Positions 60,901-63,475 are shown, numbered from the stretch's first letter. The stretch: 64,000 nucleotides of DNA from Henricia sp. BOLD:AAB3569 (GCA_037783545.1 JBBELK010000307.1:186001-250000); one strand, 5' to 3'. Notes: generated from the letters alone by a model not told the origin. Program-made: numbers and translations.

Positions 60901-63475
60901 AAAGATTTTGGCAGTTTTCAAAGTAAATTTTTGAGAAAAATTAAATTGTTTCAGGGGCTAGGGTCAGCGGTGCAGGGCCGTGATCATATAACCATACATA
61001 CAAAACAAAGAAAGCAAGCTTCATTTTATATTTAACAATAATAAACTCCTCAAAAAAAGTTTTTTTTTTTGTTACTAAATCATTTCCCTTGAATTTGGTA
61101 TCATTAGAAAGCCCTGTTATTCCTCTTTACAGTGATGTGTCATTTGTTATGATTAATCAATTGGGGGATGTGCAGTATAGCGGAATACAGGGGTGGGTGG
61201 AAAGTGAAATGTCACAAAATTCACTGCTATTGTCATGCAGTGCATTCCCCTTTTGCTTGGAGGATGGGAATGTGTCAATGCACTTTTTGACAATAGCAAT
61301 GCATTTTGTGACATTTCACTTTACACCCGCCCTCGTATTCAGCTGTGCTGCACATCCCCCCATTGCTTAATCATAACAAATGACACATCATCGTAAAGAG
61401 GAATACCGGGGCTTTCCAATGATATAAAATTCAAGGAAAGTTATTTTGCAACAAGAGAGAAATCGTCAGTCAAACTTGACTTTCCGAACTTTTTTTGAGG
61501 AGTTTAGTATTGGGTGATATGGGAATATACCGTTCGGTATTTTTATGCTACACGTGCAGTATATTCATATCGTCCTCAAAACCATCCAAAAAAGTACTGT
61601 AGGCAGACTCGTATCTATTACCACTTTCAATACAAGTTTTTCCATATCTTTACTTTTTTTTAGATTTCAGGTCAATGCCAATTGGCCTTTATTACCGTTT
61701 TGTCTGTGACGTAGGTTCCTGGTGTTTTAGCTGCAGTTGATGCAACAGCGCACAGAGAGACGGCAACAAAATATGATATCAGAGGGTATCCGCGTTGTAA
61801 GTAAAATTCCTCAAGTTTATTTGAAATACGGTACATATGTCAAGTTTCTGTCTGAAATTAAGTTCCTGTCTGATAACTACAATAAGTGTTTTACTGATTT
61901 TCTTTTTTATTCAAAAAGTGTTGAGTGCATAGATTTCTTACGCACACAATGTGTGGTTACTGTTGGCCAGTATAGACAGCATTTACACTGTGAAATTTTC
62001 CATTGTCAGTATATTCACTTTTACACACAAGAAGAAAAAAGTGCTAACTGTTTTCATTGTTTTCCTTGTGTGTAAAAGTGAACATGCTGACAAAACATTT
62101 TGTTTTTCTTGTACAGTACATGTCTAACTTCATAAAATGGTAAAGACACCGTCTACTGGCTGACTGTAACCATATTGTGTGCATAAGAAATCTGTGTCGC
62201 TTTTTAAATAATAATTTTAACAAATCAGTAAAATAATTATTTGAGTTTATGTCAAATAAATATTACATACATTTCAGTGAACGATTTCGTTCTGAAATAT
62301 TGGATAGCAGATTTGCTATGCAAATTTCTTGTTGCGTAGCAATTTTAAAATTTTGTTTAGCAATCCAGTATTTTTGTATAGCAAATTCAAAATAAGGGCT
62401 TCTTTTGCGTGGTAAGCCGTCGCGGTACGTTATTCTGGTAATTTTTCCATTTTCGTCTTTTTCATTTTTCACTAACATTAACAAAACTAATCTGGAAGTG
62501 CAAGAATAAGGACCAGATTTTTGAAAAAAATTGCTAAAACAAGTCAAAAACTGTGATGCACTTTGAAAAGTGGCATCGCAGATTGTTAAAAACGCATCGC
62601 ATTTTGCGATGCGATACAGGGAAAATCGTTCACTACATTTTTATTGAATGTATTTAGTATTGATTTCCGATCTCTGAAGCATGGAGTGATTTGATAGAAT
62701 TACATGTACATGTAGTACTACCTGGATGGGATTGTGGACCATCACAGGGCTACTCCCAGTACCCTTTTATATAGCTGGGAGGAATTTATGGATGTAATTA
62801 CATTTTTTGTAAATCGTTGAACACTTTTGAAGTAAAAAGCAGAGCATGAAATTAGACCCAAAAAGTGGTCAGACAAAATGTCCTAGCAAAACTAATTTTG
62901 ATATGCCATTCTGATCTTTTGATGATCTGCCATTTACCGGGGTTATTGCGCTAATGCAGTACCGGTAATAAGTACATGATGAAGTCATCAGTAAAATGTA
63001 AATAAAAACAAAAAAAGGAAATTTAACAACTTATTTGCGGAAGTTCATGATCTGCTGTATAAGTGTGTTGTGTTGAATAACTCGTAAACAATATTTACAC
63101 AACTTGATCGATGATTTCAAGTTTCAACATCGTTTGGACATGTTGTCCGAGCACTTCAGCGGTTGGTCGGACAAATGTGGTAATTGGTCGGAAAATGTCC
63201 AACCGTAATTTCACGCTCTGCAAAGTGTCAGAAATGTGGACACCAAACATCTTTGGCCCCATTTTTTTGGAATGACCAAATTGTTTTCTCTTTAGTACAC
63301 ATGAAAAAGATACAATTAACCCAGAGATTTCAAAACGACAGGATGATTTTCTAGGAGTGTTCCATTTGTAATTTCAACATTTTTTCTCTGTGTTCTCTTT
63401 TCTTTTATTGTTAATTTCCAATTAATTCTGCTCTGGCTCGTCTCAACTTCACGGATTCCCAGTAAAATACTTTAA
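27810..63475 (+). CDS. PDIA5: PDIA5-like protein disulfide-isomerase with four or more thioredoxin domains, partial
   Basis: Nineteen exons (listed separately) encode 591 codons plus 2 nt with no stop. All introns are GT-AG and every junction phase agrees. The protein aligns by eye with vertebrate PDIA5/PDIR, an ER-lumen thiol oxidoreductase of disulfide formation and isomerisation. Order: a redox-inactive thioredoxin-like N-region (exons A-E); a1 with WCGHC (F-I); a2 with WCGHC (J-M); a3 with WCGHC (N-O); a4 with WCGHC (P-S, unfinished). Each domain keeps the F(Y/H)APWCGHCK active site and a cis-proline loop (GFPT, GFPT, GYPT, GYPR). Proline/acidic linkers join domains. Vertebrate PDIA5 has three a-type domains with CSMC, CGHC and CPHC as I recall, so this gene is longer and its motifs are uniform. 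The signal peptide exon and the C-terminus are outside what I could find. Introns are crowded with transposons. Confidence 0.92.
28048..28135 (+). CDS. PDIA5: PDIA5-like exon B (N-terminal region)
   Basis: 88 nt, acceptor TTGACAG, donor GTACGA, phase 1 in and 2 out. It encodes AKDASSWMDVYGDVASEMKG followed by LASLVTVDC. It corresponds to the segment of PDIA5 ending in the VDC(G/S)D strand of the first, non-catalytic thioredoxin-like fold. The intron before it is only 111 nt, the shortest in the gene. Confidence 0.9.
28247..28300 (+). repeat. tRNA-like half (A-box only)
   Basis: CCTCATAGCTCAGCCTGGTAGAGCATC is a good tRNA 5' half with D-arm, followed by CTGCCTGG. The 3' half is lost, so this is a relic in intron B/C. 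Confidence 0.5.
28343..28815. mobile_element. Mariner-like MITE, family H, copy 1
   Basis: Starts AACTCCTCAAAAAAAGTTAA after a TA and has long internal arms (CTTTACGATGATGTGTCATTTG pairing with its mirror; CAATAGCAATGCATTTTGTGAC types). The right end stops at GACTTTCCAAACTTG without the terminal repeat, so it is truncated. The complete copy at 61044-61504 is oppositely oriented. Confidence 0.75.
28984..29049 (+). CDS. PDIA5: PDIA5-like exon C (N-terminal region)
   Basis: 66 nt, acceptor CTTTTCAG, donor GTAAGT, phase 2 in and out. It encodes SDAKKLCKKYKV then SPSPVVLKHYK, which corresponds to the DAESRKLCKKMKV..HY region of vertebrate PDIA5. The LCKK(Y/M)KV motif is well kept. Confidence 0.9.
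29222..29531 (+). pseudogene. 3' end of a LINE reverse transcriptase frame
   Basis: The translation shifts between two frames: RKQQLCLYGHVARLSPLDPA, then GLPRASWLAQLGDYLEGWGM and a tail NCRDGKCFHT before a stop. LYGHVARL..DPANRIL and the closing C-rich tail match, from memory, the extreme C-terminus of RT proteins from invertebrate non-LTR retrotransposons. At least one frameshift (near 29345) breaks it. G+C is far above the surrounding intron, a sign of recent insertion. Confidence 0.65.
29862..29907 (+). CDS. PDIA5: PDIA5-like exon D (N-terminal region)
   Basis: 46 nt, acceptor TTGTCAG, donor GTATAT, phase 2 in and 0 out. It encodes EGEFNKDYDRRKNKK, matching the DGAFHTEYNR region of vertebrate PDIA5. 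Confidence 0.85.
30952..31044 (+). CDS. PDIA5: PDIA5-like exon E (end of N-region and linker)
   Basis: 93 nt, acceptor TATTGCAG, donor GTAGGG, phase 0 on both sides. It encodes SLLYFLNNPTDEAPWMEDPT followed by ASSVKHIESGK. The FL(N/K)(N/D)P..PPW.EDP linker and V.H(I/L).S match the stretch before the first catalytic domain of PDIA5. Confidence 0.9.
31125..31275. repeat. Dispersed repeat A, partial copy
   Basis: AACATTTCAGGGGAAGTTTTCTAC, GTTTATATTGTGTAAGTTA and GAACATTTCTGATTTTTCGAGA match 960-1085 and 46275-46400. Confidence 0.7.
31455..31588. mobile_element. MITE family C, copy in intron E/F
   Basis: GGCACAGGCTCATCAGCAATG at the left and GCATTGCTGACGAGCCTGTG at the right, with the family core CCAAATTCGTGCCACGAAAT and its mirror. 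Confidence 0.85.
31640..31849 (-). mobile_element. SINE-like fragment
   Basis: Contains CAGGTACCCATTTATTTGAAG, AAAGTGCCTCGCCCGAGGAC and ACACGCACTAGGGCACTGCC, ending with a reversed B-box-like TTTGAACCCA. The same order occurs at 44440-44660 and 59490-59740, where the head is tRNA-like on the minus strand. Confidence 0.55.
31867..31996. repeat. Perfect inverted repeat, 59-bp arms
   Basis: The left arm 31867-31925 begins AACTATTGTAAATTCTTTAA and is matched without error by 31938-31996, with a 12-base spacer. It lies inside the 31850-32382 element. Confidence 0.9.
32176..32323. mobile_element. MITE family C, nested copy
   Basis: AAAGGCACAGGCTCGTCAGC and GCTGACGAGCCTGTGCCTTT ends. The loop has an insertion, GTACATGTATTACGTGG, compared with other copies. 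Confidence 0.85.
32519..32777. mobile_element. MITE family F, copy 2
   Basis: Same orientation as 24265-24536 and close to it in sequence (GGGTCATTCTATAAATTTGG, CACACTTTTT replaced by ACATTTTTCTGTCCCCG, mirror end CAAATTTATAGAATGACCC). It lacks about 13 bases in the middle. Confidence 0.85.
33352..33798. mobile_element. Foldback element with about 100-bp arms
   Basis: The left arm is TAGCTGAGGTAACCTCAGCT.. through TTTTTCGGATGTAGAGCTTA to CATGAACACGATAT. The right arm is its reverse complement with few changes. The first 18 bases of each arm are themselves palindromic (AGCTGAGGTAACCTCAGCT). The loop of about 250 bases has no frame. Confidence 0.8.
34284..34344 (+). CDS. PDIA5: PDIA5-like exon F (domain a1, N-terminal half)
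   Basis: 61 nt, acceptor TTCTCCAG, donor GTAAGT, phase 0 in and 1 out. It encodes DLQKMLVKEKKPILLMFYAP and the first base of the active-site tryptophan codon. It matches the KKEEKPLLIMFYAPW stretch of PDIA5. Confidence 0.93.
34565..34903. mobile_element. Palindromic element with a central perfect hairpin
   Basis: The outer arms (GGGCAATTCCGGAAATTCAA.. to TTCACGTATTCAA) are mirrored at 34838-34903. The centre has perfect 19-bp arms, CTCGGTTTCGGACGTACTC and its complement, separated by three bases (34689-34729). The 105-codon frame across it is a by-product. Confidence 0.8.
34920..35240. repeat. Dispersed repeat D, copy 2
   Basis: TGTATCATTTGCAATGACCC, GAGTTGACAAGAAAAACC, ACAAACACCACATG and a TTTTCTGAAGCATTGATGCATC stretch follow the order seen at 35285-35610 and 42385-42730. 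Confidence 0.65.
35285..35610. repeat. Dispersed repeat D, copy 3
   Basis: AGCCCAATACATCATTTGCA, GTGTTCACAAGAAAAACCTG, TTGATAGCAATA, GTGGGAGAAATTGCCAACTA and AGTATTGCTGCATCTATGTGG in the family order. It follows copy 2 directly, so the pair is a local tandem. Confidence 0.65.
35748..36152. mobile_element. MITE family G, copy 2 (uninterrupted)
   Basis: Long mirrored arms identical in order to 25656-26360: CACAGACCATATTTTC, AGACCAG..GGTCTCAAAATAAAA, GAAGAGATAACTTAGGCCC, AAACCCTGTGTAAACATTTCC, then the reverse. It shows the state before the 26034 insertion. Confidence 0.85.
36371..36438 (+). CDS. PDIA5: PDIA5-like exon G (domain a1 active site)
   Basis: 68 nt, acceptor TGTCCACAG, donor GTAAGA, phase 1 in and 0 out. 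It completes W and encodes CGHCKKMKPEFAGAAQELKD. CGHC is a full catalytic motif, whereas the same domain of vertebrate PDIA5 has CSMC as I recall. Exons K and Q have the same 68-nt length. Confidence 0.95.
36690..36965 (-). repeat. LINE/SINE 3' tail with AT-rich run
   Basis: TTAATTAATTAATT then GATATCCAACAGC and CCGCCATTTACAGG resemble the tails at 53040-53090 and 54960-55020 (CCAACAGC, CGCC(A/T)..TTACAGG). The following 36780-36950 is AAATAA-rich low-complexity text. Confidence 0.5.
37045..37116 (+). repeat. tRNA-like (Leu/Ser-type) head
   Basis: GGTGGTCGAGTGGTTAAGACG is a good A-box/D-arm, and GTGGGTTCGAGTCCCAC is a perfect T-arm. The acceptor stem pairs poorly and no variable arm is clear, so this is a tRNA-derived repeat or a decayed tRNA and not a confident gene. 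Confidence 0.5.
37856..38165. repeat. Dispersed repeat with TTGGACGTTG units
   Basis: Begins AAGGCCCGTCTACACGATCC. It has three or four TTGGACGTTG-like units (37912-37945), CCAACA words in both orientations, and a segment (38030-38130) that matches 47180-47300 and 63686-63812 in reverse (AAGCG..TAGACGC, CGCCGC, GGAAAAC). Confidence 0.5.
38407..38931. mobile_element. Non-autonomous element, family J, copy 1
   Basis: Ends TTAAAGGCCCACTGTATCAT and GAGCCTTTAAAGGG. The internal text (GATATAATTTTACCAGAAAATAATCC, GTACTGCGTGTGTGCTGTTCC) matches 57577-58107 in reverse. Frames conserved in part between the copies follow the DNA repeat. Confidence 0.7.
38927..39418. mobile_element. Non-autonomous element, family E, copy 2
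   Basis: TTTAAAGGGCTCCTGAAATG at the left is mirrored by CATTTCAGGGGCCCTTTAA at the right. The body resembles 5519-6040 (GCATATGAAGGATTACTTGT, GATTTTCCTCTGTTTTCC, CATTAGCATAAAAA). Confidence 0.75.
39721..40556. mobile_element. Non-autonomous element, family K, with nested insertion
   Basis: AGGGAGGTTTCACAAGCCGA and CGGATACG on the left mirror CGCACAGATATGG-type text and GTTAAACCTCTTT on the right. The copy at 56709-57040 lacks the 39885-40326 segment and so shows the site before insertion. Confidence 0.7.
39885..40326 (+). mobile_element. Nested element, family L, with a short frame (copy 1)
   Basis: Ends ATGCATAGTTC and GAACTATGCAT. An inverted copy lies at 49560-50003. A frame from ATG at 39963 reads MATQRTKQRDSAWKAQIHWR then KLK followed by GTATTTATG, which resembles a donor site. 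The frame stays open to 40136 and most of it is kept in the other copy. No family match. Confidence 0.7.
41026..41450. mobile_element. Non-autonomous element with internal TTTCCACAGA motifs
   Basis: The ends CATGTTTCCACAGAA and TTCTGTGGAAACATG are inverted. TTTCCACAGA recurs inside near 41107, 41252 and 41371. It lies just before exon H. Confidence 0.7.
41535..41626 (+). CDS. PDIA5: PDIA5-like exon H (domain a1, C-terminal half)
   Basis: 92 nt, acceptor TGGATCAG, donor GTAAGT, phase 0 in and 2 out. It encodes VLAGIDVDLPNNYEVRNAYN then ITGFPTILYF. GFPT carries the cis-proline that faces the active site. It matches the VLAGMNV..GFPTICYFE region of PDIA5. Confidence 0.95.
41750..41871 (+). repeat. 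tRNA-like sequence, partly duplicated
   Basis: GGCTTCATAGCTCAATTAGTAGG begins a tRNA-like unit that runs to AGGTCCAGGGTTT. A second unit starts again at GTAGCTCAATTGGTAGAGCG and ends CTGGTGGAGTC. The anticodon stem TCTGC/GCAGA is intact and the anticodon position reads GTT, but base 33 is C instead of T. It faces a reverse copy at 42061-42132. Confidence 0.6.
42061..42132 (-). tRNA. tRNA-like, anticodon position GTT (Asn), probably a SINE head
   Basis: On the minus strand, 72 bases start GGCTTCATAGCTCAATTGG and end GGTGGAGCC. The acceptor stem (7 bp with one G-U), D-stem and anticodon stem TCTGC/GCAGA all pair. The loop ACGTTAA puts GTT at 34-36 but has C at 33. The T-stem CGCGG/CCCGG pairs at only three of five positions. 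It does not resemble the usual metazoan tRNA-Asn, so I favour a tRNA-derived repeat. Confidence 0.45.
42307..42375 (+). CDS. PDIA5: PDIA5-like exon I (end of domain a1)
   Basis: 69 nt, acceptor CTTCCAG, donor GTAAGA, phase 2 on both sides. It encodes EGKRKYDYGGERDQKGIIEW followed by MK. It matches the helix region IVEWLKNPQPP of PDIA5. Confidence 0.93.
42385..42730. repeat. Dispersed repeat D, copy 4
   Basis: AGCCCCAGTACATCATTTGC, ACTTCACAAGTTGACAAGAAA, GTGGGAGAATTTGCCAACTG and CACATTATTCTTTTGTTG in the family order. It starts only ten bases after exon I ends. Confidence 0.65.
42744..42906. mobile_element. Palindromic MITE
   Basis: GCAGCCGATTTCACGAA and TTCGTGAAATCGGCTGC are exact mirrors. 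Subterminal TTGCGTAGCTTGCGCAAC repeats also occur in both orientations. Confidence 0.8.
43000..43610 (-). mobile_element. tRNA-derived SINE, family S1, interrupted
   Basis: On the minus strand this has the same order as 12385-12745. The B-box (GGGCTCGAACCCAC reversed, near 43529) and AAGGCGCACAACCCTATCAG lie on the right. GAAATCACCAGAACCATTTTCG and GCTTCAACTA lie on the left. The two parts are separated by a roughly 325-base insertion. Confidence 0.7.
43079..43403. mobile_element. Insertion inside the SINE
   Basis: Its limits are set by comparison with 12385-12745 (break between CTTCAACTA and TAGGTGGC). It contains inverted GGCAATTGGCTCTAAAC (43122-43138) and GTTTAGAGCCAATTGCC. Superfamily unknown. 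Confidence 0.6.
43640..44103. mobile_element. MITE with CAGGGGTCGAAATTAAC ends
   Basis: CAGGGGTCGAAATTAAC and its exact mirror GTTAATTTCGACCCCTG bound 464 bases. GGTCCACTGG and ACCAGT words recur inside in both orientations. ACATG flanks both sides (43635-43639 and 44104-44108). The CAGGGG start resembles hAT-type ends, but an 8-bp duplication is not seen. Confidence 0.75.
44166..44302 (+). CDS. PDIA5: PDIA5-like exon J (linker and domain a2, N-terminal half)
   Basis: 137 nt, acceptor TCATTCAG, donor GTAAGT, phase 2 in and 1 out. It encodes the linker DPQPPKEPEKEEQWSDEES, then VAHLTDDSFDGYIEGHESVL and VMFYAP. It matches NPQPP..W.DE..VYHLTDEDFD of PDIA5. Confidence 0.95.
44440..44660 (-). mobile_element. 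SINE-like repeat
   Basis: Reversed tRNA-like end (TTTCAAACCCACAACCTGCAG, CTGTCTAGTCGACA) preceded by ACAAGCACTG, GCAAATGCCTTGCCC and GGATGGAGAGTGACA. Same order as 59490-59740. Confidence 0.55.
45155..45588. mobile_element. Palindromic element
   Basis: GGGTAATTCCCAATATTATA and GGGGTCC on the left pair with GGACCCCTAATTTTGGGAAT and TGCCC on the right. A second hairpin (GCCCATAGACGATGTG, then CACATCGTCTATAAAG) follows at 45586-45802. Confidence 0.65.
46072..46216. mobile_element. Short hairpin MITE with TTCGCCC motifs
   Basis: CATTTCACCCCAAAACAACTTC and CATTTCGCCC on the left are mirrored by GGGCGAAATGGTTTTGGGGCG on the right. Confidence 0.7.
46205..46400. repeat. Dispersed repeat A, uninterrupted copy
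   Basis: TTAAATTTTCGTCTCATGAG through CTCAAAGACTATAGCACTTT to ATGATGTATACTGCCTTTAA. This is the pre-insertion state of 65-1085. Confidence 0.85.
46707..46774 (+). CDS. PDIA5: PDIA5-like exon K (domain a2 active site)
   Basis: 68 nt, acceptor TTTCAG, donor GTAAGC, phase 1 in and 0 out. It completes W and encodes CGHCKTMKPEYAESASMLSE. Same length and phase as exons G and Q. Confidence 0.95.
47023..47469. mobile_element. Non-autonomous element, family M, copy 1
   Basis: ACCCCGTTCTCACTAGAGAG and CTCTATTGAGAACGGGGT are inverted. The body has many CGAA(C/T)GAAG motifs in both orientations. Copies at 63597-64000 (cut by the window end) and a half copy at 52140-52290. Confidence 0.8.
47481..47949. 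mobile_element. Palindromic MITE
   Basis: GGCTGCGTTCGGGCGTG and CACGCCCGAACGCAGCC are exact mirrors. GCGAACGGCAAG pairs with CTTGCCGTTCGCG. It begins 12 bases after the previous element ends. Confidence 0.8.
48259..48524. mobile_element. Palindromic element, family N
   Basis: ATTATTATATAAAATGAAGC and GCTTCATTTTATATAACAAT are mirrored. The right edge and the following GGTGATATGAGAATATTCCG (a further hairpin to about 48640) recur at 61018-61043 and 61505-61600 around a mariner-like MITE. Confidence 0.65.
48684..48778 (+). CDS. PDIA5: PDIA5-like exon L (domain a2, C-terminal half)
   Basis: 95 nt, acceptor CTCTCACAG, donor GTAAGT, phase 0 in and 2 out. It encodes LEGVLAAVDATKETNVAKRF then DIKGFPTLKYF. 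It is nearly the same as PDIA5 SGVLAAVDAT..FPTLKYFK. This is the reference for the split exon pair R and S. Confidence 0.96.
49560..50003 (-). mobile_element. Nested element, family L, copy 2
   Basis: Inverted relative to 39885-40326, with TGCATAGTTCCGA and CGGAACTATGCA ends. It carries an 83-codon frame similar to copy 1, but a one-base difference near the ATGGCGACA start changes the frame there. Confidence 0.75.
50458..50483. repeat. Poly-C tract
   Basis: CCCCCCACC followed by about 18 cytosines in intron L/M. It explains the proline-rich or glycine-rich frames on both strands here. Confidence 0.8.
50891..50956 (+). CDS. PDIA5: PDIA5-like exon M (end of domain a2)
   Basis: 66 nt, acceptor ATTGCAG, donor GTAAGT, phase 2 on both sides. 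It encodes SGEFAWDLNERTGEKITEFM followed by R, the C-terminal strand and helix of a2. Confidence 0.92.
50984..51276. mobile_element. Element with TAGGGCGACA ends
   Basis: TAGGGCGACAAATCG and GAAATGTCGCCCTA are inverted. Two more TAGGGCGAC copies and one GTCGCCCTA lie inside (51016-51062), so ends may have been duplicated. Confidence 0.6.
52140..52290. mobile_element. Family M, half copy
   Basis: AATGAACCGATTCTAATCTTC, TTCACATTAGGAAATC and GATGTGAACGGGGTCA match the right half of 47023-47469. Confidence 0.65.
53025..53650 (-). pseudogene. 3' end of a CR1/jockey-like LINE
   Basis: The minus-strand frame 53643-53368 reads ILHRIITVDPSHI, then FEDLFFPRSTKVWNSLPQ. FFPR(T/S)(I/T)K.WNSLP is the typical C-terminal motif of CR1/jockey/Rex-type RT proteins. 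It is followed by a non-coding tail (53340 down to 53025) with CCTGTAAATGGCG and GCTGTTGGATTTGG, ending AAATAAATA. The 5' portion is missing, as usual for truncated LINE insertions. Confidence 0.7.
53657..53737. repeat. Short hairpin
   Basis: CAAGGTGATCTCGAAGCCATGAC pairs with GTCATGGCTTTGAGATCACC around a loop GCCCCGAGGTGGAAGCC. It lies directly beside the LINE end. Confidence 0.65.
53954..54093 (+). CDS. PDIA5: PDIA5-like exon N (linker and domain a3, N-terminal half)
   Basis: 140 nt, phase 2 in and 1 out, donor GTAAGT. The acceptor is weak (TATAATAG with no clear pyrimidine tract). It is chosen because it alone gives the needed phase and the linker DPSEPPPPPPAELSWSDQES, followed by VLHLDGDNFKTVTKKKKHSL and VMFYAP. 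It matches NPEAPPPP..VLHL.GDNF of PDIA5 closely. Confidence 0.92.
54343..54753. mobile_element. Family K-like element
   Basis: AGAGATTTCGCAAGGTGACG and GAATACGGA on the left are mirrored by TCCGTATCCGTGATGGTGCG and AAACCTCT on the right. Related ends are seen at 39721 and 56709. Confidence 0.6.
54955..55330 (-). mobile_element. tRNA-Leu-derived SINE with LINE-like tail
   Basis: On the minus strand the head reads ATGGCCGAGCTGTCAAGTGC, GACTCAAGTTC-like text and GGGTTCGATTCC (B-box), as in tRNA-Leu. The body has TTGAGCAAGGCACTTAATCA. The tail CCTGTAATTGGCGG and CTGCTGTTGGATGTGG, ending AAATAAATAAATAAATAAA, resembles the tail of the LINE at 53025-53340. Confidence 0.75.
55606..55811 (+). CDS. 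PDIA5: PDIA5-like exon O (rest of domain a3)
   Basis: 206 nt, acceptor CTGACAG, donor GTGAGC, phase 1 in and 0 out. It encodes WCGHCKKAKPEFTAAADKLK, then YIAIDCTDEKSKEMCTSYDV and TGYPTMKYFVYGKDPTPYTG. One exon covers what three exons cover in a1 and a2. The DC..(D/E)K..(D/E)(L/M)C and GYPT..Y pattern matches the last catalytic domain of vertebrate PDIA5, which has CPHC instead of CGHC as I recall. The intron donor follows GGRE. Confidence 0.95.
55812..56708. other. Intron O/P, first part: nothing recognised
   Basis: No repeat pairing or frame that I can support. Frames on the minus strand at 55928-56378 have no family features. Confidence 0.5.
56709..57040. mobile_element. Family K, copy without the nested insertion
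   Basis: AGGGAGTTTTCGCAAGCCAA, CGGATACGCGTAC, TACAGCGTGTTAGCTAAAAG and CAACACGGCTTTGATAATAA, then TTTGACTTTTAATCCAAAGC. These match both flanks of the 39885-40326 insertion. Confidence 0.7.
57369..57578. mobile_element. Palindromic MITE
   Basis: AAGCCGGCCGTACACCTTGC and GCAAGGTGTACGGCCGGCTT are exact mirrors. GTTGCATTGCAC..GCGATTGCGTTGCG words recur inside. Confidence 0.8.
57577..58107. mobile_element. Non-autonomous element, family J, copy 2
   Basis: Inverted relative to 38407-38931. The ends are TTAAAGGCCCTGTAGATGAT and ATGATCCACTGGGCCTTTAA, with the shared GGATTATTTTCTGGTAAAAT core. It touches the preceding MITE. Confidence 0.7.
58207..58396 (+). CDS. PDIA5: PDIA5-like exon P (linker and domain a4, N-terminal half)
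   Basis: 190 nt, acceptor AATGTAG, donor GTAAGG, phase 0 in and 1 out. It encodes EIDFVRFMMLLVNPDAAPPL, an acidic linker with EDFFAEFDGGENV, then LQLSDKTFDETIKKEESVLV and MFYAP. This opens a fourth catalytic domain with no counterpart in vertebrate PDIA5. Its start phase (0) differs from that of exons J and N (2). Confidence 0.93.
58639..58706 (+). CDS. PDIA5: PDIA5-like exon Q (domain a4 active site)
   Basis: 68 nt, acceptor GTCATAG, donor GTAAGA, phase 1 in and 0 out. It completes W and encodes CGHCKQMKPAYSEAATLLKE. Same length, phases and layout as exons G and K. Confidence 0.95.
58707..59489. other. Intron Q/R, first part: little recognised
   Basis: 59318-59400 resembles 40735-40810 (GGTCC(C/T)T(A/G)GGACTTTGT, ACCTTGT.ATAACAG, TATCAGGAATGAAAA), a dispersed repeat of unknown type. 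Otherwise nothing is supported. Confidence 0.45.
59490..59740 (-). mobile_element. tRNA-derived SINE, family S2
   Basis: On the minus strand the head reads CATGGTGGTCTAGTGGACTT with B-box GGTTCGAAACC. The body, read on the plus strand, has ACCCATTTATACACCTGGGT, GGAGAGAGACAACGTGAAG and GATGGGATGCCAGTCTACCT. Fragments of the same family lie at 31640-31849, 44440-44660 and 62715-62780. Confidence 0.7.
59858..60033. mobile_element. Palindromic MITE
   Basis: ATGTAAACAAGGCCTGACAAA and TTATTGAGCAACTTGCATCAG are mirrored by CTGATGCAAATTGCTCAATAA and CATGCCTTGTCTACAT. Confidence 0.75.
60083..60223. mobile_element. MITE family C, copy in intron Q/R
   Basis: TTAAAGGCACAGGCTCGTC and GACGAGCCTGTGCCTTTTAA ends, with the core TCGTGCCACGAAATACGCAG and its mirror. 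Confidence 0.85.
60224..61043. other. Intron sequence, nothing firm
   Basis: 60600-60665 resembles 54270-54330 (AAATACTGGGTTTCAGA). 60710-60790 and 60870-60965 share GGAATGTCTTAAAAA, GATCCTAAAG-like text and AGTAAATTTTTGAG, an imperfect direct repeat of about 165 bases. Confidence 0.45.
61044..61504. mobile_element. Mariner-like MITE, family H, complete copy
   Basis: AACTCCTCAAAAAAAGTT and AACTTTTTTTGAGGAGTT ends with long mirrored arms. TA flanks both sides (61042-61043, 61505-61506). The neighbouring text AACAATAATA..TTGGGTGATATG matches an uninterrupted paralogous site near 48513-48540. TA duplication fits Tc1/mariner. Confidence 0.85.
61715..61796 (+). CDS. PDIA5: PDIA5-like exon R (domain a4, C-terminal half, first part)
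   Basis: 82 nt, acceptor GACGTAG, donor GTAAGT, phase 0 in and 1 out. It encodes VPGVLAAVDATAHRETATKY then DIRGYPR. It aligns with exon L but stops 13 nt short of where exon L ends. The residue after the cis-proline is Arg, where a1-a3 have Thr. Confidence 0.93.
62005..62093. repeat. Short hairpin
   Basis: GTCAGTATATTCACTTTTACAC and ACAAG are mirrored by CTTGTGTGTAAAAGTGAACATG and CTGAC. Confidence 0.65.
62276..62634. mobile_element. MITE with AGTGAACGATTT ends
   Basis: CAGTGAACGATTTCG and GAAAATCGTTCACT are inverted. GCATAGCAAATC and GATTTGC words and GCATCGCA repeats occur inside. No coding content despite a 94-codon minus-strand frame. Confidence 0.6.
62840..63220. mobile_element. MITE with CAGAGCATGAAATTA ends
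   Basis: CAGAGCATGAAATTA and TAATTTCACGCTCTG are inverted with one mismatch. GTCGGACAA and GTCAGACAAAATGTCC motifs lie inside. Confidence 0.65.
63463..63475 (+). CDS. PDIA5: PDIA5-like exon S, 13-nt microexon
   Basis: TAAAATACTTTAA lies between a TTCCCAG acceptor and a GTAAGT donor. Joined to exon R it gives L-K-Y-F-(K) in frame (phase 1 in, 2 out), completing the conserved (T/R)LKYFK strand. R plus S is 82 + 13 = 95 nt, the exact length of exon L, and it ends at the same phase-2 site. The downstream exon lies outside the window. Confidence 0.82.
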
